Assembly (NCBI GenBank): GCA_028277765.1
Contig: JANQFQ010000028.1
Location: 1-64,000, forward strand
From: Desulfobacterales bacterium
GTDB taxonomy: Bacteria > Desulfobacterota > Desulfobacteria > Desulfobacterales > SURF-7
DNA: 64,000 nt
Direction of reading: 5' to 3'
Shown: one piece after another, positions 8,627 through 17,546 of the stretch
Numbering within the stretch: position 1 is the stretch's first letter
Layout of the letters: each line of letters begins with the position of its first letter
The notes under the pieces: generated by a model
The model's database searches: none
Seen by the model: the letters and a program-made list of their open reading frames with translations, nothing else
Told to the model about the DNA's origin: nothing
Program-made: the position numbers and the translations under genes

Positions 8627-8687
8627 CATGCGGCTGTAGCAGATCGCTGATAGAAGGCCGGGGCTGCTAAGCCGCGCTCCATTATGT
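8621..8687 (+). repeat. attC-like recombination site with one extrahelical base
   Basis: GCGGCT(G)TAGCAG (8630-8642) pairs with CTGCTAAGCCGC (8664-8675) over 12 bp with a single bulged G at 8636, as in attC L boxes. The left end CCTTAAC includes the preceding gene's stop codon. The right end ATTATGT (8681-8687) departs from GTTRRRY at the first base, so the site may be decayed. Confidence 0.5.
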
Positions 8688-8881
8688 TTTTTTGCTTTCA
8701 TGGTACGGATAAAATAAAATTATTAGTAAAGAAAGCATTCTTGCTTATTTTCATCATGTTTGTCTTTATCTGAATTTTAATATACATAAAATTTGTTATC
8801 TTTCTTGATATCAAAGAACATTTTACGTAGTGTCAAACAACCGGGCAGGAGAAGATCTGAACAAGTAGCAGAACTTATGTC

Positions 8882-11122
8882 ATGAACGGAAAAGTAAAAA
8901 ACAAATTCGGTACTTTCGCGGGTGTTTATACCCCTTCTATTCTTACGATACTCGGCATTATCATGTTCATGAACGCCGGGACGGTTGTGGGTTACGCTGG
9001 TCTGTTTGGTGGGCTCGCTATCCTGGTCTTGTGTAAGGCGATCACAACCCTGACAAGCTTGTCTATATCAGCCATATCCACGAACACGAAGGTGAAAGGT
9101 GGGGGGTCTTATTACCTGATTACTCGATCCATTGGCGCGGAGCCGGGTGGCGCTATTGGTGTTACGCTTTATCTTGCGCTTGCTCTGTCGGTCCCTTTTT
9201 ATATCATCGGTCTGGTGGACGCGCTTAAAGCGTTTGATGCACTGAGACCGTTTATAACAGAAAACTATCTTGCTGTCTGCCTCTGTTTTGCGGGATTTTT
9301 TTTCTTTGTCACTTATGTGGGCGCGGGGATCGCTTTAAAAGTTCAGTTTTTAATACTTATCATACTCGGCACATCCATTTTGACGTTTATGACTGGGCTG
9401 GTGATCCATTTTGACGGTGCGCGTTTTGCTGCGAATATCATGCCTGCGTCAGCAGGTCTTTCCGGTAGTATGTCTTTCTGGGTTCTATTCGCGATATATT
9501 TTCCCGCGGTCACCGGGATTACAGCAGGTGTGAGCATGTCCGGCGACCTGAAGGAGCCTGCTAAATCGATCCCGATTGGCACACTTGCAGCGGTCGGCAC
9601 GGGTTTTCTGATTTACGTCCTACAGATGGTGTTGATGGCCGGCGGGTTGGAACGTGTAGCAGCTGAAGGGGTGCCGTCCTTGGTGCACAATCCGTATTTA
9701 GCATTAAAAATGGTTTCCGGAAAGTTCGGCATACTGGTGGCCATGGGTGCCATCGCAGCCACAGCTTCAAGCACCATTGGATCCTTTGTGAGCGCGCCGA
9801 GGATCCTTCAGGCGCTTTCACGGGACCATCTTTATAAAATACTGTCCCCTTTTGGCAAGGGGGCGCTGAGAGGGGATGAGCCGAGGCGCGCGTTATGGCT
9901 TACTCTAGTAATTACTGTGATCACACTGGTGACCGCCGCTAAGCTGTCTGAAAACGCGCTGAATGCAGTAGCGGTCATCCTGACCATGTTTTTTCTGGCG
10001 TCTTACGGCACGGTAAATATCAGTGCGTTTGTGGAAGCGTTCGGTGGGAATCCTTCGTTTAGGCCGAGATTTAAACTGTTTCATTGGAGTACGGCATTAG
10101 CGGGCGCGGCTGGGTGTTTTGCCGCGGCAGTACTGATAAGCTGGATAGCTGCATTGGCCGCTGCAGCAATTATCGCGGGGCTTTATTTTTATCTTGTTAA
10201 AAAGAAAATGGAGGCGACGTTCGGTGATGCCCGGCGGGGCTTTACATTCACAAAGGCGAGAAACGCGATACTGCAGCTGAGAAATATGCCGGATGACGCG
10301 AAGAACTGGCGTCCAAACATCATTGTCCTGTGCGGCAATCCTGATATAAGACATACGCTGGTAAGGTACGCATCATGGATGGAAGCTGATCGTGGATTGC
10401 TGACGCTGGTAAACTTTATCGTCGGTGAGATCAGTGAAAAAAGCGTTCAGCGTGAGCGGTTGGAAAAAGAATTGGCAGAGTTTATCGACAAGCACAACAT
10501 GCCCGCCCTGGCTGAGGTGAATGTAACGTCCGACTTTGACAAAGCCCTTTCAATATTTCTACAGTCGCATTCTTTAAGGCCTTTGCGCGCTAATGTGCTG
10601 ATGCTCGGCTGGACAAGACACAAAGACCGGGCTGAAGCGCTGGTTGCCCGTATTAACGTGGCGTATAAAATCGGCATGAGCCTCCTTCTGCTTCACGACC
10701 GAGGTTTACCGGATTTCAATCGCTCATTAAGGCTGGATGTCTGGTGGCGCGGTCTGCATAATGGGTCGCTGATGCTTATCCTTGCGCATCTTATCACGTT
10801 AACGGAGAGATGGAAACACGCAAAGATAAGGCTGCTCCGCCTGGTAGGGACTGAAGTAGAAAAAGACCCTGCTGAAGAAGAGTTGAGAGGGCTGGCAGAG
10901 TACGGCAGGATGAACGCGGAGTGCAAAGCCGTGGTCTCTGATAGACCGTTTTTAGATATTTTGCATGAAGAGTCATTTGATGCATCAGTGGTGTTCCTCG
11001 GTTTTCGTTTGCCAGAAGTTAAAGACTCTGATGAGTTCCATTCAACCTATGAGAAATTGATAAAAGGGATGCCGACGACAATCGTGGCATGTTCATCAGG
11101 CGAGGCGAATCTTTTTGCCTGA
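8882..11122 (+). CDS. SLC12-like (cation-chloride cotransporter family) amino acid-polyamine-organocation permease
   Basis: The 746-residue protein has an APC-fold membrane domain of about 12 helices (residues 12-440) followed by a soluble C-terminal domain of about 300 residues. The opening GTFAGVYTPSILTILGIIMF and GGGSYYLITRSIG are characteristic of bacterial relatives of the Na-K-Cl and K-Cl cotransporters. The C-terminal part (NWRPNIIVLCGNPD, later VVFLGFRLPE) matches the SLC12 regulatory domain. It should be an inner-membrane ion-coupled transporter; the ions cannot be read from sequence. ATG 8882 is preferred because an ATG six bases upstream runs into a stop. It stands alone after the cassette-like patch and returns to host-like GC content. 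Confidence 0.85.
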   Translation: MNGKVKNKFGTFAGVYTPSILTILGIIMFMNAGTVVGYAGLFGGLAILVLCKAITTLTSLSISAISTNTKVKGGGSYYLITRSIGAEPGGAIGVTLYLALALSVPFYIIGLVDALKAFDALRPFITENYLAVCLCFAGFFFFVTYVGAGIALKVQFLILIILGTSILTFMTGLVIHFDGARFAANIMPASAGLSGSMSFWVLFAIYFPAVTGITAGVSMSGDLKEPAKSIPIGTLAAVGTGFLIYVLQMVLMAGGLERVAAEGVPSLVHNPYLALKMVSGKFGILVAMGAIAATASSTIGSFVSAPRILQALSRDHLYKILSPFGKGALRGDEPRRALWLTLVITVITLVTAAKLSENALNAVAVILTMFFLASYGTVNISAFVEAFGGNPSFRPRFKLFHWSTALAGAAGCFAAAVLISWIAALAAAAIIAGLYFYLVKKKMEATFGDARRGFTFTKARNAILQLRNMPDDAKNWRPNIIVLCGNPDIRHTLVRYASWMEADRGLLTLVNFIVGEISEKSVQRERLEKELAEFIDKHNMPALAEVNVTSDFDKALSIFLQSHSLRPLRANVLMLGWTRHKDRAEALVARINVAYKIGMSLLLLHDRGLPDFNRSLRLDVWWRGLHNGSLMLILAHLITLTERWKHAKIRLLRLVGTEVEKDPAEEELRGLAEYGRMNAECKAVVSDRPFLDILHEESFDASVVFLGFRLPEVKDSDEFHSTYEKLIKGMPTTIVACSSGEANLFA

Positions 11123-11154
11123 TTATTTTTATAAAATAATATGATAGAATATAT

Positions 11155-11261
11155 AAGTGCCTAGAGTGCCTAAAGTGCGCTAAAGTGCCTAAAGTTGTGG
11201 AATTCTGACAATTATATATTAAAAATGTTAGAGCGAAGCGATACATTAACTTTAGGCACTT
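11155..11261. repeat. Dispersed inverted repeat built of GTGCCTAAA units
   Basis: The 43 bases at 11155-11197 match 53257-53299 at 41 of 43 positions. Here the unit is followed by its own reverse complement: AAGTGCCTAAAGTT (11183-11196) is perfectly inverted at 11248-11261. The outer segment TAGAGCGAAGCGATACAT (11229-11246) corresponds to the reverse complement of 53300-53317. This is a small non-coding mobile-looking element. Confidence 0.7.
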
Positions 11262-11325
11262 ATTTGGTTAATATCATATCCCTTCCCTTGGCAACAAAAG
11301 TCGAGTTTCCTTTCCTGAATTGTTT

Positions 11326-14052
11326 CTACACTTTCCCGGGCAGCTCAAAAAAGAAGGTCGCCCCTTTCCCTGGTTCACTTTCTGCCCATATTTTTCCGTC
11401 ATGCCTCTCTATGATCCGCTTTGTCAGGGCAAGACCTATGCCTGTGCCTTCAAACTCATTTTCATTGTGGAGACGCTGGAAAACATTAAACAACTTGCTG
11501 GCATATTTCATTTTAAATCCAACACCATTGTCTTTTACATAATATATAGTTGAATTGTTGTCCCCCGGCAGGAAACTGGTTTCAATTACCGCTGTTTTTT
11601 CTTTTTCAGTATATTTGACGGCATTTGATATGAGGTTGAAGAAAACCTGACTCAGTAGCATCAGGTCACCTTCTGTTTCAGGGAGTTCCGCTATATGCCA
11701 TTTTATATTTCTGTTTGCAGTGTAATGTTCTGTTTCGTTAACCGCGCTTTTTACAAGCAGGTTCATGTCAACTCTTTTTCTTTTAATCTTTGCACGGCCA
11801 GCCCTTGAGAATTTCAGGAGACCGTCTATGAGGTCGGTCATTTTCCTACTGGTTTTAATGATTGAGTCAAGGTTTTCAAACGTGCGTTCATTAACACCAG
11901 ATGCCAGATCTTTTTTTATAAATTCCGCGAAGTCTTTGATATAACGAGCTGGCGACCTGAGGTCATGGGATACGGAAAAGGCAAAGGCTTCTATCTCTTT
12001 ATTCGCCTCAAGGAGCTGTGCTGTGCGTTTTTCCACGCGTTGTTCAAGCTCAATGTTAAGTTTTAGCACTTCCTGCTGGGCCGCTATTCTGTCGGTCATA
12101 TCGTTAGCGGTAGTCAGCAAGCATTTTCGGCCATCAATATCCTGGAGTTGGCCGGAGATTATCATTGTTCGAATCCGTCCAGACTTTGTCCTTATTTTGG
12201 CTTCCAACTCAATATTTCCTTCATTATCCTGTATCGCTTTAATCATCTTGGCCCGCTGGATAGGATCTACCCATAGATCGAGTTCAAGAACTGTATGCCC
12301 GATCAATTGTTCCCTTGGAAATTCAATAGCCTTGCAGAAGCTGTCGTTTACGTTAATCATACGGCCGTCTAACGAGGTGATGGCAAACGGGACAGGGCTG
12401 GAATAAAATGCTTTTGAGAATTTTTCTTCAGAACAACGGAGTTCCTCTTGCATACGCTTTCGTTCTCTTTCATCAAGGACTACCCCCCTCTGGCCAATAA
12501 CACGACCATGTTTTTTTACGGGCACGGCCTGTTCTATTACCGGGAATGTTTTACCGTCTTTCCGTAGAACAGTGTACTCGTTTTTCAGAATATCAGCACC
12601 ATTAAGGATTTTTTTAATGTTTTCCCGTGCCCTGTCCCTGTCTTCAGGGACAAGAATATCCAGTCCGCTCATACCTTTTTGAATATCTTCCTCTGTATAG
12701 CCGGTAAGTTCAAAAGCAAGATTATTAAGAAAGTTCAGCTTCCCTTTGTCATCAATTTCATAAACAAGACCGGGAAGGATTTTTGCAAACTCCCTGAACT
12801 GATCTTCGCTTTGCCTGAGCTTTTCTTCAGCCCGTTTCCTTTTGGAAATGTCCTGAAAAGAGCTAATAACCTTTAAAGGTTCGCTGGTATCCTCTATTAC
12901 GAGATATGCCGTCAGTGAACCTGTAACATGATTTCCATTTTTGTGCTTCAGAACCACTTCATAATCTGTGACTTTCCCGTCTTTTTGAATTAATTTTATA
13001 AATTCTTCTCTTTTTTCAGGAAAGGCATAAAAATTACTTATGGATGAGCCGATCACATCATCCCTTTTATATCCCAGTATTTTTTCGATTGAGGGGCTTA
13101 CCTCAAGGAGAGTACTGTCAAGAGCCACTTCAGCATAAATGGACTGTATATTTTCAAATATGGTCCGATATTTTTTTTCTGACTCTTTTAAGGCTTGTTC
13201 AACCAGCTTCAGCCGGGTAATATCCGGAAAGACAATAAAGCCCGCTATAATATTTCCATCCTTGTCATATACTGGTACGCCGTCTACCAGTTCCCATCTT
13301 TCTGTCCCATCCTGCCTGACGATTCTATACTCCACGCCTTTTGTCGATTCTCCCTGTAACGCGCGTGCTAGGGGAAGATTTTCGATCGGAACAAAGTTGC
13401 CGTCTGTATCATAATTTTTCCAGGTCGGTTCTATTTGTAAAAGATTGATGCCAGGCTTGGCTTCAGATTCATTTTCAACGCCCAGGATTTCCAGGCAGGC
13501 ATCATTCAATACTTCAAGAGTGCCGTCTATTTTAGCCAGCGCCATTGGTATGGGAGACTGGTCCATTACTGATTTAAACAGAGTCTGGGTTCGTATCAAT
13601 TTTTCTTCTATTTTTTTCTGCTCCGTAATATCATAAATAGTCCCTGTCATACCAACAGGTTTGTTGTTTTCATCTTTAACAAGAGAATTGTTCATCAATG
13701 TCGGAAAAACTGTGCCGTCCCGTCTCACATGCCATATTTCTCCTGAAAAAATACCGTTCTCTTTGAGCTGGCGGTTTGCTTCCTCAACTGACGGTATCTG
13801 TTTTTCATTGTGAAAAATAGACAGATTTTTCCCGACGAGTTCTTCAGGAAGATATCCATGCATTTCAGCAAAGGCATTGTTTAAAACCTGCAGATTGCCA
13901 TCCAAATCGGTTACAGCAAACCCTATGCTGCTTTGTCCAATGGCAATAGTGAGGAGGTTAGCCTGATCAGCAGGACGGGCAGCTTTTGAGGTATCCGCTT
14001 CTAAAACCTTAATTCTTTGCTCTAATTCTTCATATGTGGGCTTGCCGGGCAT
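11326..14052 (-). CDS. Multi-PAS sensor histidine kinase
   Basis: This is a soluble, cytoplasmic-looking kinase of 908 residues from ATG 14052, which has GGAG about ten bases upstream; an earlier ATG at 14139 would add a short, poorly supported extension. A short coiled coil (YEELEQRIKVLEAD) is followed by about five PAS domains, then HisKA with the phospho-acceptor His in FSVSHDLRSPARY, and HATPase_c with N box NLISNAVKYTE, G1 DNGVGF and G2 GTGIGLAL. No receiver domain or membrane segment is visible. Its first PAS closely resembles the first PAS of the hybrid kinase at 15246 (both contain EIWHVRRDGTVFPTLM), so the two probably sense the same kind of cue. It is divergent from the CheR-like gene. 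The target regulator is not adjacent on the same strand; the NtrC-type protein at 17533 is a candidate. Confidence 0.9.
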   Translation of the reverse strand: MPGKPTYEELEQRIKVLEADTSKAARPADQANLLTIAIGQSSIGFAVTDLDGNLQVLNNAFAEMHGYLPEELVGKNLSIFHNEKQIPSVEEANRQLKENGIFSGEIWHVRRDGTVFPTLMNNSLVKDENNKPVGMTGTIYDITEQKKIEEKLIRTQTLFKSVMDQSPIPMALAKIDGTLEVLNDACLEILGVENESEAKPGINLLQIEPTWKNYDTDGNFVPIENLPLARALQGESTKGVEYRIVRQDGTERWELVDGVPVYDKDGNIIAGFIVFPDITRLKLVEQALKESEKKYRTIFENIQSIYAEVALDSTLLEVSPSIEKILGYKRDDVIGSSISNFYAFPEKREEFIKLIQKDGKVTDYEVVLKHKNGNHVTGSLTAYLVIEDTSEPLKVISSFQDISKRKRAEEKLRQSEDQFREFAKILPGLVYEIDDKGKLNFLNNLAFELTGYTEEDIQKGMSGLDILVPEDRDRARENIKKILNGADILKNEYTVLRKDGKTFPVIEQAVPVKKHGRVIGQRGVVLDERERKRMQEELRCSEEKFSKAFYSSPVPFAITSLDGRMINVNDSFCKAIEFPREQLIGHTVLELDLWVDPIQRAKMIKAIQDNEGNIELEAKIRTKSGRIRTMIISGQLQDIDGRKCLLTTANDMTDRIAAQQEVLKLNIELEQRVEKRTAQLLEANKEIEAFAFSVSHDLRSPARYIKDFAEFIKKDLASGVNERTFENLDSIIKTSRKMTDLIDGLLKFSRAGRAKIKRKRVDMNLLVKSAVNETEHYTANRNIKWHIAELPETEGDLMLLSQVFFNLISNAVKYTEKEKTAVIETSFLPGDNNSTIYYVKDNGVGFKMKYASKLFNVFQRLHNENEFEGTGIGLALTKRIIERHDGKIWAESEPGKGATFFFELPGKV

Positions 14053-14396
14053 TGAGGTTCTCCACATCTTAAATATAAAAAACGGACAGATGACAACTGC
14101 CGCTTTAGAATAATTGCAAAGCAAGTGTTGATGATTCAAATAACATATTTTTAATTCATTGGCAATATTGACAAAGAGCGGAAAAATTTGAAGTTGTTAT
14201 TGTATTCATTTACTTTTTGACTGTTGCGTTTACATATTGTATATGTATTACGTTTGAAGTGATATGTCTCCTGATATTTATATGAAAATAAACAGTTCGT
14301 CCTGACCGGGAACATATCTTGTTTTTATCTTTTCAAACGTTCTGTTGTCTAAGTATCAAAATTAATAAAACTAGAGGAAAGGAAAAGTATATTGAA

Positions 14397-15224
14397 ATGA
14401 AACCGGAAATTGAGCAGATACTGGAATACCTGAATGAAAGGAGAGGTTTTGATTTCACTGATTACCGCCCTTCACTGGTCGTACGAAAAATAGGAAAAAA
14501 GCTGTTTGAGACAAGTTGTGAAGATTATAGTGACTATCTTGAAATTATTTATAAAGATGATGAAGAGTTGGACAGCCTTATTGACGAGTTGATGGTCAGA
14601 ACTAGTGGATTTTATAGAGATCCGTTTGTTTCTGAGTATATTGCCCAAAAAATTCTGCCAACGATCAGTCCAGAAAAAAGGTTGTCTGGAGAGAATACGC
14701 TAAAGATATGGTCCGTGGGATGTGGGGAGGGAGAAGAAGCATATTCCTTAGCAATTTTAGTAAATGAATTGAAGGAGAAAGAGAACCTGGATTTTGAGAT
14801 CAGTATTATTGGAACAGATATTGACAACAGTTCTTTGAAAAGGGCCGAAGCTGGCCTGTATTCTTCTGGGAGCATTAAAAACGTAAAATACGGGCTGTTT
14901 GAAAAATATTTCACAAAAGAAGGAAGCATGTTCCGGCTGAATTCTGAGGTGAAAGAAAATGTGACTTTTTCAGTTTACGATATTCTTTACTCAGACAACA
15001 GTTTGCCGCTGAAAAGTGAATTTGGTGCATTTGACATGGTGTTCTACAGGAATCATTTAATTTTTTTGAACAAGGATCTCCAAAAGATGGTGTTTAAAAA
15101 ACTGTACCAGGCAATCAAGGAAAACGGGTATCTTGTTCTTGGGACATCAGAGACCCCATTATCCGAATATAAAGACAAATTTAACCGGATAAACGGAGAC
15201 TGCCACATATATCGCAGGATATAA
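14397..15224 (+). CDS. CheR-like SAM-dependent methyltransferase
   Basis: The protein has the two-domain form of chemotaxis receptor methyltransferases: an N-terminal helical domain (residues 1-75) and a SAM-binding domain with motif I as IWSVGCGEGEEAYSLAI, the acidic motif IIGTDIDNSSL, and FDMVFYRNHLIFL. The last differs from the usual CRN signature. The start at ATG 14397 gives 275 residues; GAGGAAAGG lies about 15 bases upstream. It differs clearly from the second CheR at 25390, lacks the strongly basic N-terminal helix, and sits with two kinases rather than in the che operon. It could therefore methylate another target or help a PAS kinase pathway. It stops 21 bp before the hybrid kinase gene, so co-transcription is likely. 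Confidence 0.8.
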   Translation: MKPEIEQILEYLNERRGFDFTDYRPSLVVRKIGKKLFETSCEDYSDYLEIIYKDDEELDSLIDELMVRTSGFYRDPFVSEYIAQKILPTISPEKRLSGENTLKIWSVGCGEGEEAYSLAILVNELKEKENLDFEISIIGTDIDNSSLKRAEAGLYSSGSIKNVKYGLFEKYFTKEGSMFRLNSEVKENVTFSVYDILYSDNSLPLKSEFGAFDMVFYRNHLIFLNKDLQKMVFKKLYQAIKENGYLVLGTSETPLSEYKDKFNRINGDCHIYRRI

Positions 15225-15245
15225 ACGGGTAGGAAAATAGAATTG

Positions 15246-17546
15246 ATGTGTTCAAAACCGACTCAATTGGAAGAACAATTGCGCCTTCTCTCTTTAGCTA
15301 TTGAGCAGAGCAGTGAAGGTATTGCAGTGGTTGATATGAATGGCGATCTTCAGTATTTAAATAAGACATTTGCAGAGATGCATGGATATACCACTGAAGA
15401 GCTTATCGGCCGTAATCTTTCTATTTTTCATACACCTGAGCAGATGGATTCGGTTAACAGCGCCAACAAACAGATTAAAGAAACAGGTGAATTCAAAGGG
15501 GAAATCTGGCATGTCAGGCGGGACGGCACGGTTTTCCCGACATTGATGCATAACTCGATTATAAAAGATGATACCGGTAAACCCATTGGCATGACAGGGA
15601 CGATTCGCGACATTACTGAACATAAACTGATGGAAAAGGAACTAAAGGAGAGTGAGGAACGTCTGCAGATCGCTGGAAAACTTGCATTTGATTTAATATA
15701 TGAATGGTCTGTTGCAGACGACAATCTTATATGGCTCGGTGATATTGAGGCCGCACTTGGATACGAACCCGGGACCATCGATGATACTATTGAAGGATGG
15801 ATAAAACTTATCCATCCTGATGACAGACAAGGCCTTAATAATGCTGTGGAATTTCACCGAACATCAATTGAACCGATATCATATGCATACAGGGTGTTGC
15901 ATGGAAACGGATCATGGAGATACTGGAGCGATAAAGCTATGCCACAGCTGAACGATAAGGGGCTCCCGCAAAAATGGATTGGTGTGTGCACAGACATCAC
16001 TGAACAGAAAGAAAGAGAGGAAGATCAACAGAAGCTTATTACTCTGATTGAGACCAGCAGGGACTTTATTGGAATGGCATCTTTGGAAGGCGAGGTCCTG
16101 TATTTAAACAGAGCCGGACAGGAACTGGCTGGAATAAACGATGGTCAGATCAAGTCAACCAGAATCCAGGATTATATGAATGCAACAGGAAAAGATATAA
16201 TTGAAAATGAGGCTATCCCCAGAGTGATATCGACTGGTTCGTGGGAAGGAGATGGTCTTCTTTATAACTATGAGACAATGGCAGAAATTCCGGTAGATAT
16301 TACACTTTTTTTGATAAATCATCCTAGTACCGGTGTGTCCTTGTGTCTTGCCATAGTTATGCGTGATGTTACAGAAAGAAAAAAAGTTGAAAAAGAAAAA
16401 GAGCGGCTGGAAGTCCAGCTGCGGCAGTCGCAGAAAATGGAATCTCTCGGTACGCTTGCCGGAGGAATTGCCCATGATTTTAATAATATACTATCAGCCA
16501 TAATAGGTTTCACGGAAGTATCCATGTATGATGTGAGTGAAGGTTCTACCCTGGAGATGCACTTAAAAGAAATATTAAAGTCCTCAATAAGAGCTGCGGA
16601 TCTTGTTGAGCAGATTTTAACATTCAGCCGTCGGACTGAACAGGTGTGCCAGCCAGTTATAATAAAAGATGTTGTCACGGAGGCCGTAAAACTTCTAAAA
16701 GCCTCTCTACCGTCCAGCATAGAGATAAGAGAAAAAGTTGATAGTGAATCTGCAATTATGGCTGATCCCACCCAGATACATCAGGTCTTTATAAACCTTT
16801 GTACTAACGCTGCTTATGCTATGGAAGAAAAAGGGGGGATACTGGAGATATGCGTGGTTGATGTTGATTTAGATGAAAAAATAGTAGCCCAACCTCATAA
16901 ATTAAAGCCTGGGCAGTACATAAAACTTACCGTTAGCGATACAGGAAAAGGAATTCATCCTGAAATCAGGAACCGAATTTTTGATCCTTATTTTACAACA
17001 AACAAACTCGGTAAAGGGACCGGGCTTGGACTTTCAGTTGTTCATGGTATTATCAGTTCCCTTGGCGGAAGCATAGTCGTGGAAAGTGAACCGGATGAAG
17101 GAACTGTGTTTAATGTTTTACTTCCTGTTGCAGAAAACACATCTCCGGCAAGAGAAGAGGATTATAAAGGGCAAAATGAAAGGATCCTTTTTGTGGATGA
17201 TGAACCAGCACTTACCCGCTCTTCAGAATTACTATTGGACAGCCTTGGCTATAAAGTTGTCACAGCGAGCGGTTCCATTGAAGCCTTTGAAATATTCCGT
17301 TCTGGGCCTGACAATTTTGACATTGTTATCACAGATGCAACCATGCCAGGCATGCCAGGTATCGAACTTTCTAAAGAGCTTTTAAAAATCAGGCCGGATA
17401 TCCCGATCATCATCTGTACAGGCCACGGCCATCTTATTTCTGAAGTGCATATCAGGGAAGTCGGCATAAAAGAATTATTAAAGAAACCAGTAAACAAGGA
17501 ACGTTTAGCTGTAACCATCAGAAAGGTTCTTAATGAAAACAACTAA
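15246..17546 (+). CDS. Hybrid sensor histidine kinase (PAS x3, HisKA, HATPase, receiver)
   Basis: A 766-residue cytoplasmic hybrid kinase. In order it has three PAS domains (about 10-125, 130-250 and 265-375), HisKA with GGIAHDFNNIL (His phospho-acceptor), HATPase_c with DTGKGI and GTGLGLS, and a C-terminal receiver with the phospho-acceptor Asp in FDIVITDATMPG. The HisKA type (HDFNN) is the one often paired with NtrC-like regulators. Its 3' end overlaps the next gene, a sigma-54 activator, by 14 bp, which strongly suggests they form a phosphorelay. The start could be ATG 15246 or the TTG just before it (AGGAAA at 15231). No membrane segment is seen, so the signal is intracellular. Confidence 0.9.
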   Translation: MCSKPTQLEEQLRLLSLAIEQSSEGIAVVDMNGDLQYLNKTFAEMHGYTTEELIGRNLSIFHTPEQMDSVNSANKQIKETGEFKGEIWHVRRDGTVFPTLMHNSIIKDDTGKPIGMTGTIRDITEHKLMEKELKESEERLQIAGKLAFDLIYEWSVADDNLIWLGDIEAALGYEPGTIDDTIEGWIKLIHPDDRQGLNNAVEFHRTSIEPISYAYRVLHGNGSWRYWSDKAMPQLNDKGLPQKWIGVCTDITEQKEREEDQQKLITLIETSRDFIGMASLEGEVLYLNRAGQELAGINDGQIKSTRIQDYMNATGKDIIENEAIPRVISTGSWEGDGLLYNYETMAEIPVDITLFLINHPSTGVSLCLAIVMRDVTERKKVEKEKERLEVQLRQSQKMESLGTLAGGIAHDFNNILSAIIGFTEVSMYDVSEGSTLEMHLKEILKSSIRAADLVEQILTFSRRTEQVCQPVIIKDVVTEAVKLLKASLPSSIEIREKVDSESAIMADPTQIHQVFINLCTNAAYAMEEKGGILEICVVDVDLDEKIVAQPHKLKPGQYIKLTVSDTGKGIHPEIRNRIFDPYFTTNKLGKGTGLGLSVVHGIISSLGGSIVVESEPDEGTVFNVLLPVAENTSPAREEDYKGQNERILFVDDEPALTRSSELLLDSLGYKVVTASGSIEAFEIFRSGPDNFDIVITDATMPGMPGIELSKELLKIRPDIPIIICTGHGHLISEVHIREVGIKELLKKPVNKERLAVTIRKVLNENN

